A stretch of DNA of 51,276 nt from an uncultured Ruminococcus sp. (GCA_900541495.1 UQKC01000011.1:1-51276); one strand, 5' to 3'. Positions 16,176 to 25,192 are shown, counted from the first letter of the stretch. Notes: generated by a model not told the origin, from the letters alone. Program-made: numbers and translations.

Positions 16176-17519
16176 TTATTTTACCACATTTACTTCCGAA
16201 ATGCTATACATTTTTAAAATTTTTATTGCGTTTTCGTCAAAAACTTCTCCGCAAGCCGCCGCAGGCACACACGGCGGACAGATAGTTTCCGTCCGTGCGC
16301 ATATTCTTCCGAGCGCGTCCTCGGTCTTTACGGTTTCCGTTTCGGAAAAGAACGCTGCGCGCATCTCCATTGCTTTTTTGAGCGGAGATATCGAAAATGA
16401 CAGCGGCATAAGCCTTATCCTCGGCATTATCATATTGCAGAGCGTGTTTTTCACGCATTCAAAGTCGCTTTCCGTGTTCTGCGGCGAGAACATCAGCATA
16501 ACGTGAGTTTCGTCGGCATATTCGGGTTCGATACCGCTCTCCCTCAGCCTGTCGGCAAGCTCCCGTCCCGTCATTCCGCACGGGAGCGCATATATCGTCA
16601 GCTTCAGCGGTTCGCTCTCGGTCACGGTCACAAAACCGCTTACGTACTTTTTGAGCTTTTCTATCCTTTTCACCGTCTGTGAAAGCTCATTTCGGAAATC
16701 TTCCGCAAGATATTTATTGCAAAGATCGAGCGACTGCAAAATGAGATAGGACGGACTTGAACTTCCGAACAGCGCCATTGCTTCTTTAATTTTCGCCGCA
16801 TATTTTTCCGAGGAAACGTGAACATACGCCCCTCCCGTCAGCACGGGAAGAGTTTTATGCGCCGAATCACAGCAAAGGTCTGCGCCTAGTGCGATAGGGT
16901 GTATGTTTTCTTCGAGGAAAGCAAAATGCGCGCCGTGAGCATTGTCAACGATGAGCGGCTTTCCGAACGAGTGCGCCGCTTCCGCGATAGCTTTTACGTC
17001 CGAGACTGCGCCGAGATAGTCGGGCGAGGTGATATAAACACAGACCGCATCGGGATTTTCCCCGAGCAGCCTTTTCACGCTCTCCGCAGTTATTTTTCCG
17101 CTCACAGCCGAGCCGTCCCCGAATTCGGGATATATCCACACGGGCGAAAGTCCGAGCAAAATGCAGGCACTGTGCAGAGCCTTGTGCGAATTCCGCGCGG
17201 CGATTATCTTGTCCCCCTGCTTTGCGCATACCGCAAGCATCGATTGTATGCAGAGCGTAGAGCCGCCTGCCGAATAGAACGTTGCATAAGTCCCGAAAAG
17301 CTCCGCCGCGTTCCGCTCGCTCTCCGCAATTATCCCGTCAGCTTCAAAAAGCGCGTCCGCACCCTTTATTTCCGTTATATCATACGGAAAAACCGCAGAA
17401 ATTTCGCTCCCTGCGGCTTTACTTTTATAACAATTGTTTCCCTTATGCCCCGGCATGTGACCTCTCACAGTGCCGCTTTCGGCATAAGCCTTGACAAAAT
17501 CATATATCGGTGTAGTCAT
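16176..17519 (-). CDS. Orn/Lys/Arg decarboxylase family PLP enzyme (YaaO-like)
   Basis: 447 residues of the fold-type I basic amino-acid decarboxylase family. Motifs are RGHMPGHKG near the N-terminus, FYSAGGSTLCIQSML, VDNAHGAHFAF (PLP aspartate) and CDSAHKTLPVLTGGAYVH with the PLP lysine at about 222. It lies next to darA, as yaaO does in B. subtilis, but the thymidylate kinase gene normally between them is missing. Substrate (arginine, lysine or ornithine) cannot be fixed from sequence. The gene starts 5 nt after the upstream TPR-like gene. Confidence 0.88.
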   Translation of the reverse strand: MTTPIYDFVKAYAESGTVRGHMPGHKGNNCYKSKAAGSEISAVFPYDITEIKGADALFEADGIIAESERNAAELFGTYATFYSAGGSTLCIQSMLAVCAKQGDKIIAARNSHKALHSACILLGLSPVWIYPEFGDGSAVSGKITAESVKRLLGENPDAVCVYITSPDYLGAVSDVKAIAEAAHSFGKPLIVDNAHGAHFAFLEENIHPIALGADLCCDSAHKTLPVLTGGAYVHVSSEKYAAKIKEAMALFGSSSPSYLILQSLDLCNKYLAEDFRNELSQTVKRIEKLKKYVSGFVTVTESEPLKLTIYALPCGMTGRELADRLRESGIEPEYADETHVMLMFSPQNTESDFECVKNTLCNMIMPRIRLMPLSFSISPLKKAMEMRAAFFSETETVKTEDALGRICARTETICPPCVPAAACGEVFDENAIKILKMYSISEVNVVK

Positions 17520-17524
17520 TTCCC

Positions 17525-18175
17525 TTATTTACCCTTTTTTGCGGCTTTGACCTTTTCTTTCGGCGAAAGGCCGTCAAAAATTTTCTTTTTAAGCTTCTGC
17601 GCTTCGGCTTCAAGCTCGTTCCTGCCCTTGTATTCGCCGAAATTCGCCGAAAGCTCATTCGCGCGGCTGAACATATCGAGTTTCAGCACCGTTTTAACTA
17701 TGCAAAGATCAACGAACCTGCAATCACTGTCGAGAAGCTTCGCAAGCACAGTCACGGCATTCTCATAGCGTTCATTCATACACTCATGGAGCGCAAGGCT
17801 TCGTTTCATCGTATCAGAGGTATCTTTGAGAACGAACTCGTTCTTTTCCTTGTAGATAGTTTCGGCTTCTTTGTATTTGTTTCGTATAAAATACGCGAAA
17901 ATAACGTTGTGGAGCAAGTTCGGGTAAAGCGTTTTGTCCAGCTTGTCGAAAAGGTTCTCTTCGCTGTATTTTTTGTAAAGCGAACAGCCCTCTTCGAGCC
18001 TGCCTGCAATGATGAGTGCGTTTATGAGGTAGCTTTGACCCTTTGCGATATCCTTTGGCTTTTTGAGCGGCTCAATGTCCTTTTTAAGCGCTTCGATATA
18101 AACATCGGTGAAGCCGTTATCCGCCAGAACCGCGGCTGAATTTTTAAAGGGAGAGCTTTTTTTGAAAAGTCCCAT
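17525..18175 (-). CDS. TPR-like cytoplasmic protein, unknown function
   Basis: 216 residues, predicted soluble and almost all alpha-helical, with helix-pair spacing of about 34 residues (for example LINALIIAGRLEEGCSLYKKY and VIFAYFIRNKYKEAETIYKE), which suggests divergent tetratricopeptide repeats. The C-terminus is very basic (SPKEKVKAAKKGK). It lies 15 nt downstream of the S41 protease gene and 5 nt upstream of the decarboxylase, within a tightly packed operon. No specific family recognised. Confidence 0.75.
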   Translation of the reverse strand: MGLFKKSSPFKNSAAVLADNGFTDVYIEALKKDIEPLKKPKDIAKGQSYLINALIIAGRLEEGCSLYKKYSEENLFDKLDKTLYPNLLHNVIFAYFIRNKYKEAETIYKEKNEFVLKDTSDTMKRSLALHECMNERYENAVTVLAKLLDSDCRFVDLCIVKTVLKLDMFSRANELSANFGEYKGRNELEAEAQKLKKKIFDGLSPKEKVKAAKKGK

Positions 18176-18190
18176 TTCGTCCCTGCCTTT

Positions 18191-19417
18191 TTAAAGGATA
18201 GTCTGAACGACCTCGACAGCCTTTATGAGCTGTGTGTCGAGGGTGAGTCTGTTTTCTTCCGTGAGCGTTTCAAGGTCAACATCGGACGGAAGTGCGACTT
18301 CAAAGTTCGGCTTTACGCCCGTTCCGTTGAAATTGCCGCTGTTCTTCGTTTCGACCGTTGCGACCGTGAGCTTTACAGCCGAGCCGCCCGAAAGCTTGTG
18401 TGTGTACTGCATAACGCCCTTGCCTGCTGTGGAAGTTCCGACAAGCTGTGCGTTCGATTCATCGCGGAGTGCGAGCGCAAAAAGCTCTCCGCAGGAGGCC
18501 GTTCCCGAGTTCACGATAACAGCCATAGGCATCGAAATTTTCTCCGCTTCGGTCGTGCGAACGACATATTCCTCGTGGTCGGAGAACTTCGCCTTTACAA
18601 CATCGCAGTCGCCTATGATGCAGTCAAGGCTGTCGCCGAGTGCGCTCATAAGGTCACCGCTGTTGTTGCGCAGGTCGAAAACAAGTGATTCCGCGCCGCT
18701 TTCGATAACATTCGTAAGTGCATTGCGCAGCTGTGAAGCTGTTTTCTCGTTAAAGGTCGTAATTTTTATATATCCGACATTTTCGATAAGTGAACTTGTG
18801 ACGGAAACTATCTCCGTTTTCGCCGATATAAGATCGACCGAGAAGAAATTGGAAAGTCCGTCGTCGGCAACTCTTTTTATATGAAGCTTGACCTTTGTTC
18901 CCTCTGCGCAGGAAAGCAGTCCCGAAGCTTCTTCGTAGCCGTTCTCATAAGCGATAACGTCCGTGTTGTTAACGGCGGTGATGATATCCCCTGCCTTTAC
19001 TCCTGCGCTTGAAGCAGGAGAGCTGTCCTTGACGGAGGAAACCTTTATATATCCGCTTTCCTCGCGCTCCCAAGTGAAGCCAAGTCCGACCGTAACGCCT
19101 GCATCGCTCTGGAGGATATCGGCATACTGTTCAGCCGTGCAGTAAACCGAGTATTGGTCGCCGATGCCCTGAACATAGCCGTTCATAATGCTGTCGGCAA
19201 GGAGCTGTTCATCAATTTCGCCGAGGTAATTTCCTCTGACGTATTTATCCATTTCGGAAAGCTTTGTGTAGCTTTCTTCCTTTTCCGAAACGTTTTTAAC
19301 GGTCGCGTTGAAAACCTTCATCGAGTAATTGTATGTAATTATGAACGTTGCGGCGGCAATAAGAGCCATAATTCCTATCGCTGCGCCGAGAGAGATCTTT
19401 TTGTTCATTTTCTTCAC
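18191..19417 (-). CDS. S41 family C-terminal processing protease (CtpA/CtpB-like)
   Basis: 408 residues. An N-terminal membrane anchor (about 9-29) is followed by a cap segment, a PDZ domain (about 105-185, GVTVGLGFTWEREESGYIKV ... AGVKAGDIITAVNN) and a tail-specific protease core. The catalytic pair is S308 in NSGTASCGELFA and K333 in TSTAGKGVMQ, 25 residues apart as in other S41 enzymes. It probably acts outside the membrane on exported proteins. It lies 10 nt downstream of the M23 hydrolase gene, which suggests a joint role in cell-wall or division processing. Confidence 0.9.
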   Translation of the reverse strand: MKKMNKKISLGAAIGIMALIAAATFIITYNYSMKVFNATVKNVSEKEESYTKLSEMDKYVRGNYLGEIDEQLLADSIMNGYVQGIGDQYSVYCTAEQYADILQSDAGVTVGLGFTWEREESGYIKVSSVKDSSPASSAGVKAGDIITAVNNTDVIAYENGYEEASGLLSCAEGTKVKLHIKRVADDGLSNFFSVDLISAKTEIVSVTSSLIENVGYIKITTFNEKTASQLRNALTNVIESGAESLVFDLRNNSGDLMSALGDSLDCIIGDCDVVKAKFSDHEEYVVRTTEAEKISMPMAVIVNSGTASCGELFALALRDESNAQLVGTSTAGKGVMQYTHKLSGGSAVKLTVATVETKNSGNFNGTGVKPNFEVALPSDVDLETLTEENRLTLDTQLIKAVEVVQTIL

Positions 19418-19427
19418 CTTAGATGTG

Positions 19428-20723
19428 TTAATTGTTGATGCTTACATAGTTGAGGGGGTCTGTTCGCTGACCGTTGACGCGGACTTCAAAGTGGCAGTGG
19501 TTGCCATAAGCATAGCCCGTCGAGCCTATGTATGCAATGACCTGACCCTGCTCTACGATATCGCCGACCTTTACGGCAAGGCTCGAGCAGTGTCCGTAAA
19601 GCGTTGCAATGGAGTTGCCGTGGTCAATGACAACGTGATAGCCGAAGCCGTTGCCCGTGTCGCCGGCGGTGATAACTTCACCTGCCGCAGATGCAACGAT
19701 CGGTTCGCCGTAACAGCCGGGCTTGTTGATGTCGATACCGCCGTGGAAAGCAGTCCTGCCCTCTTCCTGAATGTATCTGTCACCGTAAACGTCGGTCATA
19801 TTTCTTACAGACGGAACAGGCCAGATAAAGCCTGTGTCAGTATAGGAAGTGAACGAGCTTACGTCCTGCTCGGTGTATTCCTCGCCGTTGGCTTCTGCCT
19901 GCTTTTTGCGTTCTTCCTCTTCCTTGCGGCGGCGTTCCTCTTCTTCCTTACGTCTGCGCTCGGCTTCTTCCTGCTTTCTGCGTATCTCTTCCTGAAGCTC
20001 CTGCTCTACCTTCTGCTGGTCGGCAACAATATCATCGAAACGATCCATATAGTCCTGAACCATTGCGTCCTGCATAGCCTTTGTTTCGGCGTGGTTGTTG
20101 TAGGTTTCGGAAAGCTCTGCGTAATATTCCTCTTCCTGAGTTTTGAGTTCCTGCTGTTTTGCTATCTTGTCCTCATAGTCGGCTTTGTCGTTTTCGAGAA
20201 CGGTTATCTTCGACTTTAAGTCCTCGATCATATCATTGTCGTGCTTTGCAATTCTTTCTGCGAATTCAAGCCTTGTAAGAATACCGTAAAAATCAGTCGC
20301 ACCAACAAGGAGCGAAGCATAGCTGTCCGTGCCCGAGATATACATACTGCGAAGTCTTTTGCGGAATTTTTCAACGCCGTCATCGACCTCCGCCTGACGT
20401 TCCTCAATGCTGACGGAAAGCTCGTCGAGCTTGTCCTGATAATTCGCTATCTGCTCGTCGATGTTTGCTATCTGCTCCTCCTGGAGCTTCATTTTTTTAT
20501 CGTATTCGGCGAGGTATTCCTCTGTCTGCTGTGCATCATCCTTGTATTTCGCAAGGTCCTTTTCAACGTCCTTGCGCTCCTGAGCAAGCTCAGCCTGACG
20601 CGCTTCAAGCTCGGACTGCGTATCGGCGAAAAGGTTTATCGCCGTATCGGACATAATTCCGACGGTCATACACAAAGCCGCCGCGAATGAAACAACTTTT
20701 TTTGCCAATTCCTTTTTGTACAT
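19428..20723 (-). CDS. M23 murein hydrolase with long coiled coil (EnvC/PcsB-like)
   Basis: 431 residues. A signal peptide (about 1-33), a long charged coiled coil (about 34-285, including an Arg/Lys/Glu stretch near 255-275) and a C-terminal LytM/M23 domain can be seen. The M23 zinc ligands are FHGGIDINK and HCHFEV, and YGHCSSL completes the site. Proteins of this layout are held inactive and opened by FtsEX through the coiled coil, and ftsX and ftsE lie directly upstream, so this is the likely FtsEX-controlled hydrolase or hydrolase activator. The catalytic residues are intact, so it may cleave peptidoglycan itself. Confidence 0.92.
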   Translation of the reverse strand: MYKKELAKKVVSFAAALCMTVGIMSDTAINLFADTQSELEARQAELAQERKDVEKDLAKYKDDAQQTEEYLAEYDKKMKLQEEQIANIDEQIANYQDKLDELSVSIEERQAEVDDGVEKFRKRLRSMYISGTDSYASLLVGATDFYGILTRLEFAERIAKHDNDMIEDLKSKITVLENDKADYEDKIAKQQELKTQEEEYYAELSETYNNHAETKAMQDAMVQDYMDRFDDIVADQQKVEQELQEEIRRKQEEAERRRKEEEERRRKEEEERKKQAEANGEEYTEQDVSSFTSYTDTGFIWPVPSVRNMTDVYGDRYIQEEGRTAFHGGIDINKPGCYGEPIVASAAGEVITAGDTGNGFGYHVVIDHGNSIATLYGHCSSLAVKVGDIVEQGQVIAYIGSTGYAYGNHCHFEVRVNGQRTDPLNYVSINN

Positions 20724-20759
20724 AGGGAAGCTCTCCTTTCCCGAAAAATGTTCACTTTA

Positions 20760-21662
20760 TTATACTTTAACGTATTTCTTCGTGCTCATTACAGTTCCGA
20801 CTGCGCTTATGAACGCACCTGCCGCAATGTAGCCGATAACTATCTTTACCGCAACGCCGCTCGTCGGGGTGAAGCTTCCTGCGCCTACTACCGACCAGAG
20901 CGTCTGCTGGCTCATTATCATTTCCATTACCTTTGAATAGCCTGCGAGCGTTATAACGGAAGCAACCGCGCCCGCAACGATGCCGATGACCATTCCCTCA
21001 ACGAAGAACGGCGTTTTTACGAAAGAATTCGTTGCGCCGACATACTTCATTATCTCGATCTCGCGCTTTCTCATCTCAACACTCGCTCTTGAAGCGTTGG
21101 ATATCATTACAAGGCTCACGATAACGAGTGCCGCAAGCACTGTTATCGAGATTATCGAGATAAAGCGCTTCAATTCGGTGAGAACATTTACGAAATCGTT
21201 CGGCGCTTTGACGGAGATAATGCCGTCCAGACGGTTTATTTCCATAAGCGTACTGCTCATTTTCTCGATATCGGCAACCTTTACGCGGTAAGAGTCGGGA
21301 AGAGGGCTTTCCTCGCCTACATACTGGAAAAGCTCCTCCGAATCAGCCATTTCCGACTTCATCTGCGCGAAAGCTTCGTCCTTGGAAAAGAAAACAACGT
21401 CGCTGATATTGTCGAGCGAACGAAGCTTGTTTCCCATAGCCGTGATTTCGTCTTCGCTTATATCATCGAGGTAGATAATTACCTCGTTCTTGTTCTCGAT
21501 TCCGCCGATGATAGAGTTTACATTGACGATAAAAAGGACGGAAAAGCCGACCAGCAGCAGCGAAACCATAAGTATGCAAAAGCTCGCCACCGACATTATG
21601 CGGTTCGTCCAGATATTTTTTATTCCCTGCCCGAACAGGTAATTTACACCACTAAGCTTCAT
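20760..21662 (-). CDS. ftsX: Cell division ABC transporter permease FtsX
   Basis: 300 residues. An N-terminal cytoplasmic segment and first helix (about 22-48) precede a large extracellular loop (about 50-170, VIIYLDDISEDEI ... DSYRVKVADIEKM) and three more helices, the FtsX topology. With FtsE it transmits cytoplasmic ATP hydrolysis to the extracellular hydrolase encoded next in the operon. ftsE lies 21 nt upstream. Confidence 0.94.
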   Translation of the reverse strand: MKLSGVNYLFGQGIKNIWTNRIMSVASFCILMVSLLLVGFSVLFIVNVNSIIGGIENKNEVIIYLDDISEDEITAMGNKLRSLDNISDVVFFSKDEAFAQMKSEMADSEELFQYVGEESPLPDSYRVKVADIEKMSSTLMEINRLDGIISVKAPNDFVNVLTELKRFISIISITVLAALVIVSLVMISNASRASVEMRKREIEIMKYVGATNSFVKTPFFVEGMVIGIVAGAVASVITLAGYSKVMEMIMSQQTLWSVVGAGSFTPTSGVAVKIVIGYIAAGAFISAVGTVMSTKKYVKV

Positions 21663-21683
21663 TTGTCTTTCTCCTTTGGAGTA

Positions 21684-22373
21684 TCAGTGTTCAAGGTCGT
21701 AGTTCGACTTTATAACATCATCGAATACGACACGTCCGTCCTGCATGGAAATTATCCTGCCGCCGAATTCCTGCACGATCTCATGCTCGTGAGTTACCAT
21801 TATAACGGTCGTTCCGCAGTCGTTGATAGCCTGCAAAAGCTCAACGATATCGTGCTTGAGCGCAGGGTCAAGGTTTCCCGTAGGCTCGTCCGCAATGATA
21901 AGCTGGGGATCGTTTACAAGCGCCCTTGCGATAGCCGCTCTCTGCTTTTCGCCGCCCGAAAGCTCACTCGGCTTGCAGTAAGCCTTGTCCTTTAAGCCGA
22001 CAAGGTCGATAACATAGGGAACTCTGTTTCGTATATATTTATTTGAAGCGTCGATGCAGCGAAGCACGAATGCAACGTTGTCATAAACGTTCATACTCTC
22101 GATAAGCTTGAAATCCTGGAAAACACAGCCGATAGTTCTTCTCAGTCTGTACGCGTTTCTCTTTTTCATTTTTGTAAGGTTAAAGCCGTTTACCTGCAGT
22201 CTGCCCTTGGTGGGTTCAATCTCTTTGAGTAGCAGTCTTATAAACGTACTTTTTCCTGCGCCCGATTTGCCGACAACGAACACGAATTCGCCGTCCTTTA
22301 TTTTAATGCTGACATCATTCAGAGCATCAACGCCGTTTGAATATGTAACAGATACATTACGAAGTTCAACCAA
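21684..22373 (-). CDS. ftsE: Cell division ATP-binding protein FtsE
   Basis: ABC ATPase with Walker A GKSGAGKST, signature LSGGEKQRAAIARAL, Walker B LIIADEPTGNLDP and H-loop VTHEHEI. I favour the TTG at 22373 (229 residues, VELRNVSVTYSNG), which matches the usual FtsE N-terminus and follows GGCGGTG. An ATG at 22403 would add 10 residues but has only a pyrimidine-rich upstream. A GGGGCAG/CTGCCCC hairpin stands about 40 nt before the TTG. It forms the ftsE-ftsX-M23-S41 division operon. Confidence 0.9.
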   Translation of the reverse strand: MVELRNVSVTYSNGVDALNDVSIKIKDGEFVFVVGKSGAGKSTFIRLLLKEIEPTKGRLQVNGFNLTKMKKRNAYRLRRTIGCVFQDFKLIESMNVYDNVAFVLRCIDASNKYIRNRVPYVIDLVGLKDKAYCKPSELSGGEKQRAAIARALVNDPQLIIADEPTGNLDPALKHDIVELLQAINDCGTTVIMVTHEHEIVQEFGGRIISMQDGRVVFDDVIKSNYDLEH

Positions 22374-22414
22374 ATTTTTGCACCGCCAATCAATTTTTTT
22401 CATAAGAACAGAAA

Positions 22415-22435
22415 GGGGCAGAATAAAACTGCCCC
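22415..22435 (-). terminator. Hairpin between pucR-type gene and ftsE
   Basis: GGGGCAG, a 7-nt loop and CTGCCCC, with AAAAAATG before and TTTCTGTTCTT after on the minus strand; on the plus strand it is followed by CATTTTTT. It is probably the terminator of the PucR-type gene. A second small hairpin CGGTC-TACT-GACCG lies at 22457-22470. Confidence 0.5.
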
Positions 22436-22475
22436 CATTTTTTGTTTAATTAATGCCGGTCTACTGACCGATTTT

Positions 22476-23561
22476 TTAGAATTTAACAGGGTTTGCCGAA
22501 AGATACTTCTTTACCATAAGAGCGATCTTGAATACGATAGCGTGGTCGAATTCTCTGAGGTCAAGTCCTGTGAGCTTTTTGATCTTTTCAAGTCTGTAAA
22601 CAAGTGTATTTCTGTGAACGAACAGCTTTCTCGATGTTTCGGAAACGTTCAGATTGTTCTCGAAGAAACGCTGGATAGTGAACAGTGTTTCGTGGTCGAG
22701 CGACTCGATAGAGCCTTTCTTGAAAACTTCCTGGAGGAAGGTTTCGCAGAGTGTTGTCGGGAGGTGGTAGATAAGTCTTGCGATACCGAGGTTATCGTAG
22801 GAAACGATAGACTTGTCCGTATCGAAAACCTTGCCGACTTCAAGTGCGATCTGAGCTTCCTTGAACGAACGCGCAAGATCCTTGATGCCGACAACGACCG
22901 TGCCGATACCGACATTTACCCTTGTGTAGAATTCGCTCGAAAGCGTATCGGAAATTGAACGCGCAAGCTTTTCAAGATCCTTGGATTCAACGTTGTTCTT
23001 AACTTCCTTTACAAGAATGATATCCGATTCCGTGATATTGAGAACGAAATCCTTTGTCTTGTCGGGGAAGAGGTTCTGAATGATATCGAATGCGGAAACA
23101 TCGTTGGAAGAAATAATTCTGATAAGAAGAACAACACGGCTGACATCACTGTTGAAGTGAAGCTCTCTCGCCTTTACAACGATATCTCCGGGGAGGATAT
23201 TATCGAGAACAACGTTCTTGATAAAGTTGCTGCGGTCATATTTTTCATCATAATACTGCTTTATGGAAGAAAGGGTGATAGCCATAATGCTTGCATACTT
23301 AGAGGCATTATCGTCAGTTCCCTCAACGAAAACGGCATAGTCGGGCTTGATGTGAGAGCCGAAAGGCTTGTATGTATAGCCATCTCTCACAAAAATGTCG
23401 TGAGAATCACTCAAATCGAGAGAAACGAACTCATTTGTTGTGCCGATCTTGGAAAGGTCGCTGCAGGCAACAATAGCCGCTGTGGAATCAACAACACCGA
23501 TAGTGCAGTCCATTGTATCCCTCATCTGGTGAATAAGCCCCTGGAACAATCTGTTTGACAT
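22476..23561 (-). CDS. PucR/CdaR-type transcriptional regulator
   Basis: 361 residues ending in a PucR-family helix-turn-helix (FENNLNVSETSRKLFVHRNT followed by LVYRLEKIKKLTGLDLREF, about 305-345). A central GGDEF-like alpha/beta region (about 130-270) and an N-terminal sugar-diacid-recognition-like sensor domain (MDCTIGVVDSTAAIVACSD) precede it. Such regulators respond to small carboxylates or sugar acids in the few studied cases. No catabolic genes are adjacent; HPr lies upstream, so its target is not readable from context. The 331-nt gap upstream is AT-rich, and I could not settle on its promoter. Confidence 0.85.
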   Translation of the reverse strand: MSNRLFQGLIHQMRDTMDCTIGVVDSTAAIVACSDLSKIGTTNEFVSLDLSDSHDIFVRDGYTYKPFGSHIKPDYAVFVEGTDDNASKYASIMAITLSSIKQYYDEKYDRSNFIKNVVLDNILPGDIVVKARELHFNSDVSRVVLLIRIISSNDVSAFDIIQNLFPDKTKDFVLNITESDIILVKEVKNNVESKDLEKLARSISDTLSSEFYTRVNVGIGTVVVGIKDLARSFKEAQIALEVGKVFDTDKSIVSYDNLGIARLIYHLPTTLCETFLQEVFKKGSIESLDHETLFTIQRFFENNLNVSETSRKLFVHRNTLVYRLEKIKKLTGLDLREFDHAIVFKIALMVKKYLSANPVKF

Positions 23562-23892
23562 AGCCTTGTCTTCCTTTCATACCGAATAATCACGGATTTA
23601 ACGAATCAACATTAAAACACATCTGCTCAAATCAAGCATAGATTCTATTTTACTTTGTTCTTTCTAACTTTTGATAAAAAGTCAACAAAATTTAATGACA
23701 ATTCTCCCATTAAATTTATTACAAAGTATATTCTATCATATTTTGTGCAAATTTGTGTGAACAAATTATTAATTCCTATAGCTTTTAATAAAAAATTTAG
23801 AGATTTCCGCTAAATTTTTCCCACAATTTCGTGCAAATACAAAAAAGGTCACCGAAATATATTCGATGACCTTAAAATGTATCAAGAAAAGG
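23562..23892. other. AT-rich intergenic gap
   Basis: No gene or repeat of the families described is seen. It contains the HPr terminator at the right end (23841-23873) and presumably the promoter of the PucR-type gene; TTGACT on the minus strand near 23677-23682 lacks a well-spaced -10. Confidence 0.5.
23841..23873 (-). terminator. Intrinsic terminator of the HPr gene
   Basis: On the minus strand AAGGTCATCGAA and TTCGGTGACCTT form a stem with one mismatch and a 5-nt loop, followed by TTTTTTG. Confidence 0.8.
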
Positions 23893-24165
23893 TTATCTTG
23901 TTTCCTCAGCGAAACCGCTTTCAACAAGTTCAACAAGTCCGTCAACAGCTGCTTCTTCGTCAGCGCCGTCAGCGATAACTCTGATCTGTGTGCCGCCTAC
24001 GATGCCGAGGGAAAGAATGCCGAGAAGTGACTTAGCGTTTACTCTTCTTTCTTCCTTTTCGATCCAGATAGAGGACTTGAATTCGTTTGCCTTCTGAATG
24101 AAGAATGTTGCGGGACGAGCGTGAAGACCAACCTGATTCTGAACAATTACATCTTTAACGTACAT
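23893..24165 (-). CDS. ptsH: HPr-family phosphocarrier protein
   Basis: 90 residues. The active-site motif NQVGLHARPAT places the phosphorylatable histidine at H15, and RVNAKSLLGILSLGI places the regulatory serine at S46, both at canonical positions. It can therefore take part in PTS phosphotransfer and HPr kinase signalling. It is a single-gene transcript with a strong promoter and terminator, and ptsI is not adjacent. GGAGAGAG precedes the ATG. The symbol assumes this is the general HPr rather than a specialised paralogue. Confidence 0.9.
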   Translation of the reverse strand: MYVKDVIVQNQVGLHARPATFFIQKANEFKSSIWIEKEERRVNAKSLLGILSLGIVGGTQIRVIADGADEEAAVDGLVELVESGFAEETR

Positions 24166-24478
24166 AATTCTCTCTCCTAACTCATTTCTTTAAGCTGTTC
24201 AAATTTAAAAAAATCAAAAAGCTTAGGCGATCTTATGTTTATGTTAAACCGCCCTTTTTCTTTTTATTGTTTATATTATAACCCCGAAATCGCCAATAGT
24301 CAACGGCAATTTGTCATAAATATGAGGTTTGATTGAAAATTCTGCTATTTTGGTTAATCGCGTCATTCAACGCCGCCGTCGGTTTGTTTATAATCACTAA
24401 TTTTATTACCTATCAACAAATTTCCACCGAAAATTATAGTTAAATCGTCAAAGACTTGTTAATAAAATATATGCTGCA
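24166..24478. other. Gap between trmD and the HPr gene
   Basis: No gene is seen; in particular rplS, often next after trmD, is absent. The gap holds the HPr promoter (24275-24303) and its leader of roughly 100 nt. No clear terminator follows trmD. Confidence 0.6.
24275..24303 (-). promoter_or_regulatory. sigma-A promoter of the HPr gene
   Basis: Minus strand TTGACT (24303-24298), 17-nt spacer, TATAAT (24280-24275), a near-perfect match. Confidence 0.85.
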
Positions 24479-25192
24479 TCATTTATTTTTGTTCATATCT
24501 ATACTTTGTTCATATTTTGCATACATATCAGGCCGTCTTTGTTTGGTTATTTCAACAGACATTTTATGACGGTATTCCGCAATATTTTTGTGGTGTCCCG
24601 TAAGAAGAACGGGCGGAACAGCCTCGCCCTCCCATACCTCGGGCTTGGTGTAATGAGGATATTCGAGCAAACCTGCAAAATGGCTCTCCTCGGTGAAGCA
24701 CTCCTCGGAAGAAAGCACTCCCGGGCACATTCTCGCAACGGCATCTATCATCACCATTGCAGGGAGCTCGCCGCCCGTGAGCACATAGTCGCCGATAGAG
24801 ATATCTTCGTCAACTATCTTGTCAAGCACACGCTGATCTACGCCCTCGTAGTGACCGCAAAGCACGAAAAGCCGCGGCATTTTCGCAAGCTCGACCGCCT
24901 TTTGCTGAGTGAAAACAGTGCCTTTCGGTGACATATAGATAACGTAAGGCTTTTCCTCCGCCATTTCCGCAACGGCGCTGTAACAGCGGTAGATAGGGTC
25001 AGCCTGCATCACCATTCCCATTCCGCCGCCGTAAGGAGTATCGTCCACCCTGCGGTGCTTATCGAGCGTGTAGTCGCGTATCTGGTGGCAGCAGACCTCT
25101 ATTTTGCCCGCTTTTCTCGCCCTGCCGATGATGCTCTCGGAAAGAACTGTTTCGCACATATCGGGAAAAAGCGTTGCAACGTCAATCCTCAT
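24479..25192 (-). CDS. trmD: tRNA (guanine37-N1)-methyltransferase TrmD
   Basis: 237 residues of the SPOUT family. MRIDVATLFPDMCETVLSES at the start, YGGGMGMVMQADPI, YMSPKGTVFTQQKA, LCGHYEGVDQRV and GDYVLTGGELPAMVMIDAV are diagnostic knot and active-site segments. It methylates G37 of tRNAs that read CNN codons and preserves the reading frame. Its start overlaps the end of rimM by 11 nt, so translation is coupled. Confidence 0.95.
   Translation of the reverse strand: MRIDVATLFPDMCETVLSESIIGRARKAGKIEVCCHQIRDYTLDKHRRVDDTPYGGGMGMVMQADPIYRCYSAVAEMAEEKPYVIYMSPKGTVFTQQKAVELAKMPRLFVLCGHYEGVDQRVLDKIVDEDISIGDYVLTGGELPAMVMIDAVARMCPGVLSSEECFTEESHFAGLLEYPHYTKPEVWEGEAVPPVLLTGHHKNIAEYRHKMSVEITKQRRPDMYAKYEQSIDMNKNK

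Noticed and set aside
16157..16180. AAAGGG-TATT-CCCTTT hairpin with T-run on the plus strand
   Set aside because: Looks like an intrinsic terminator but no plus-strand gene precedes it; it overlaps the stop of the minus-strand decarboxylase gene and may be fortuitous.
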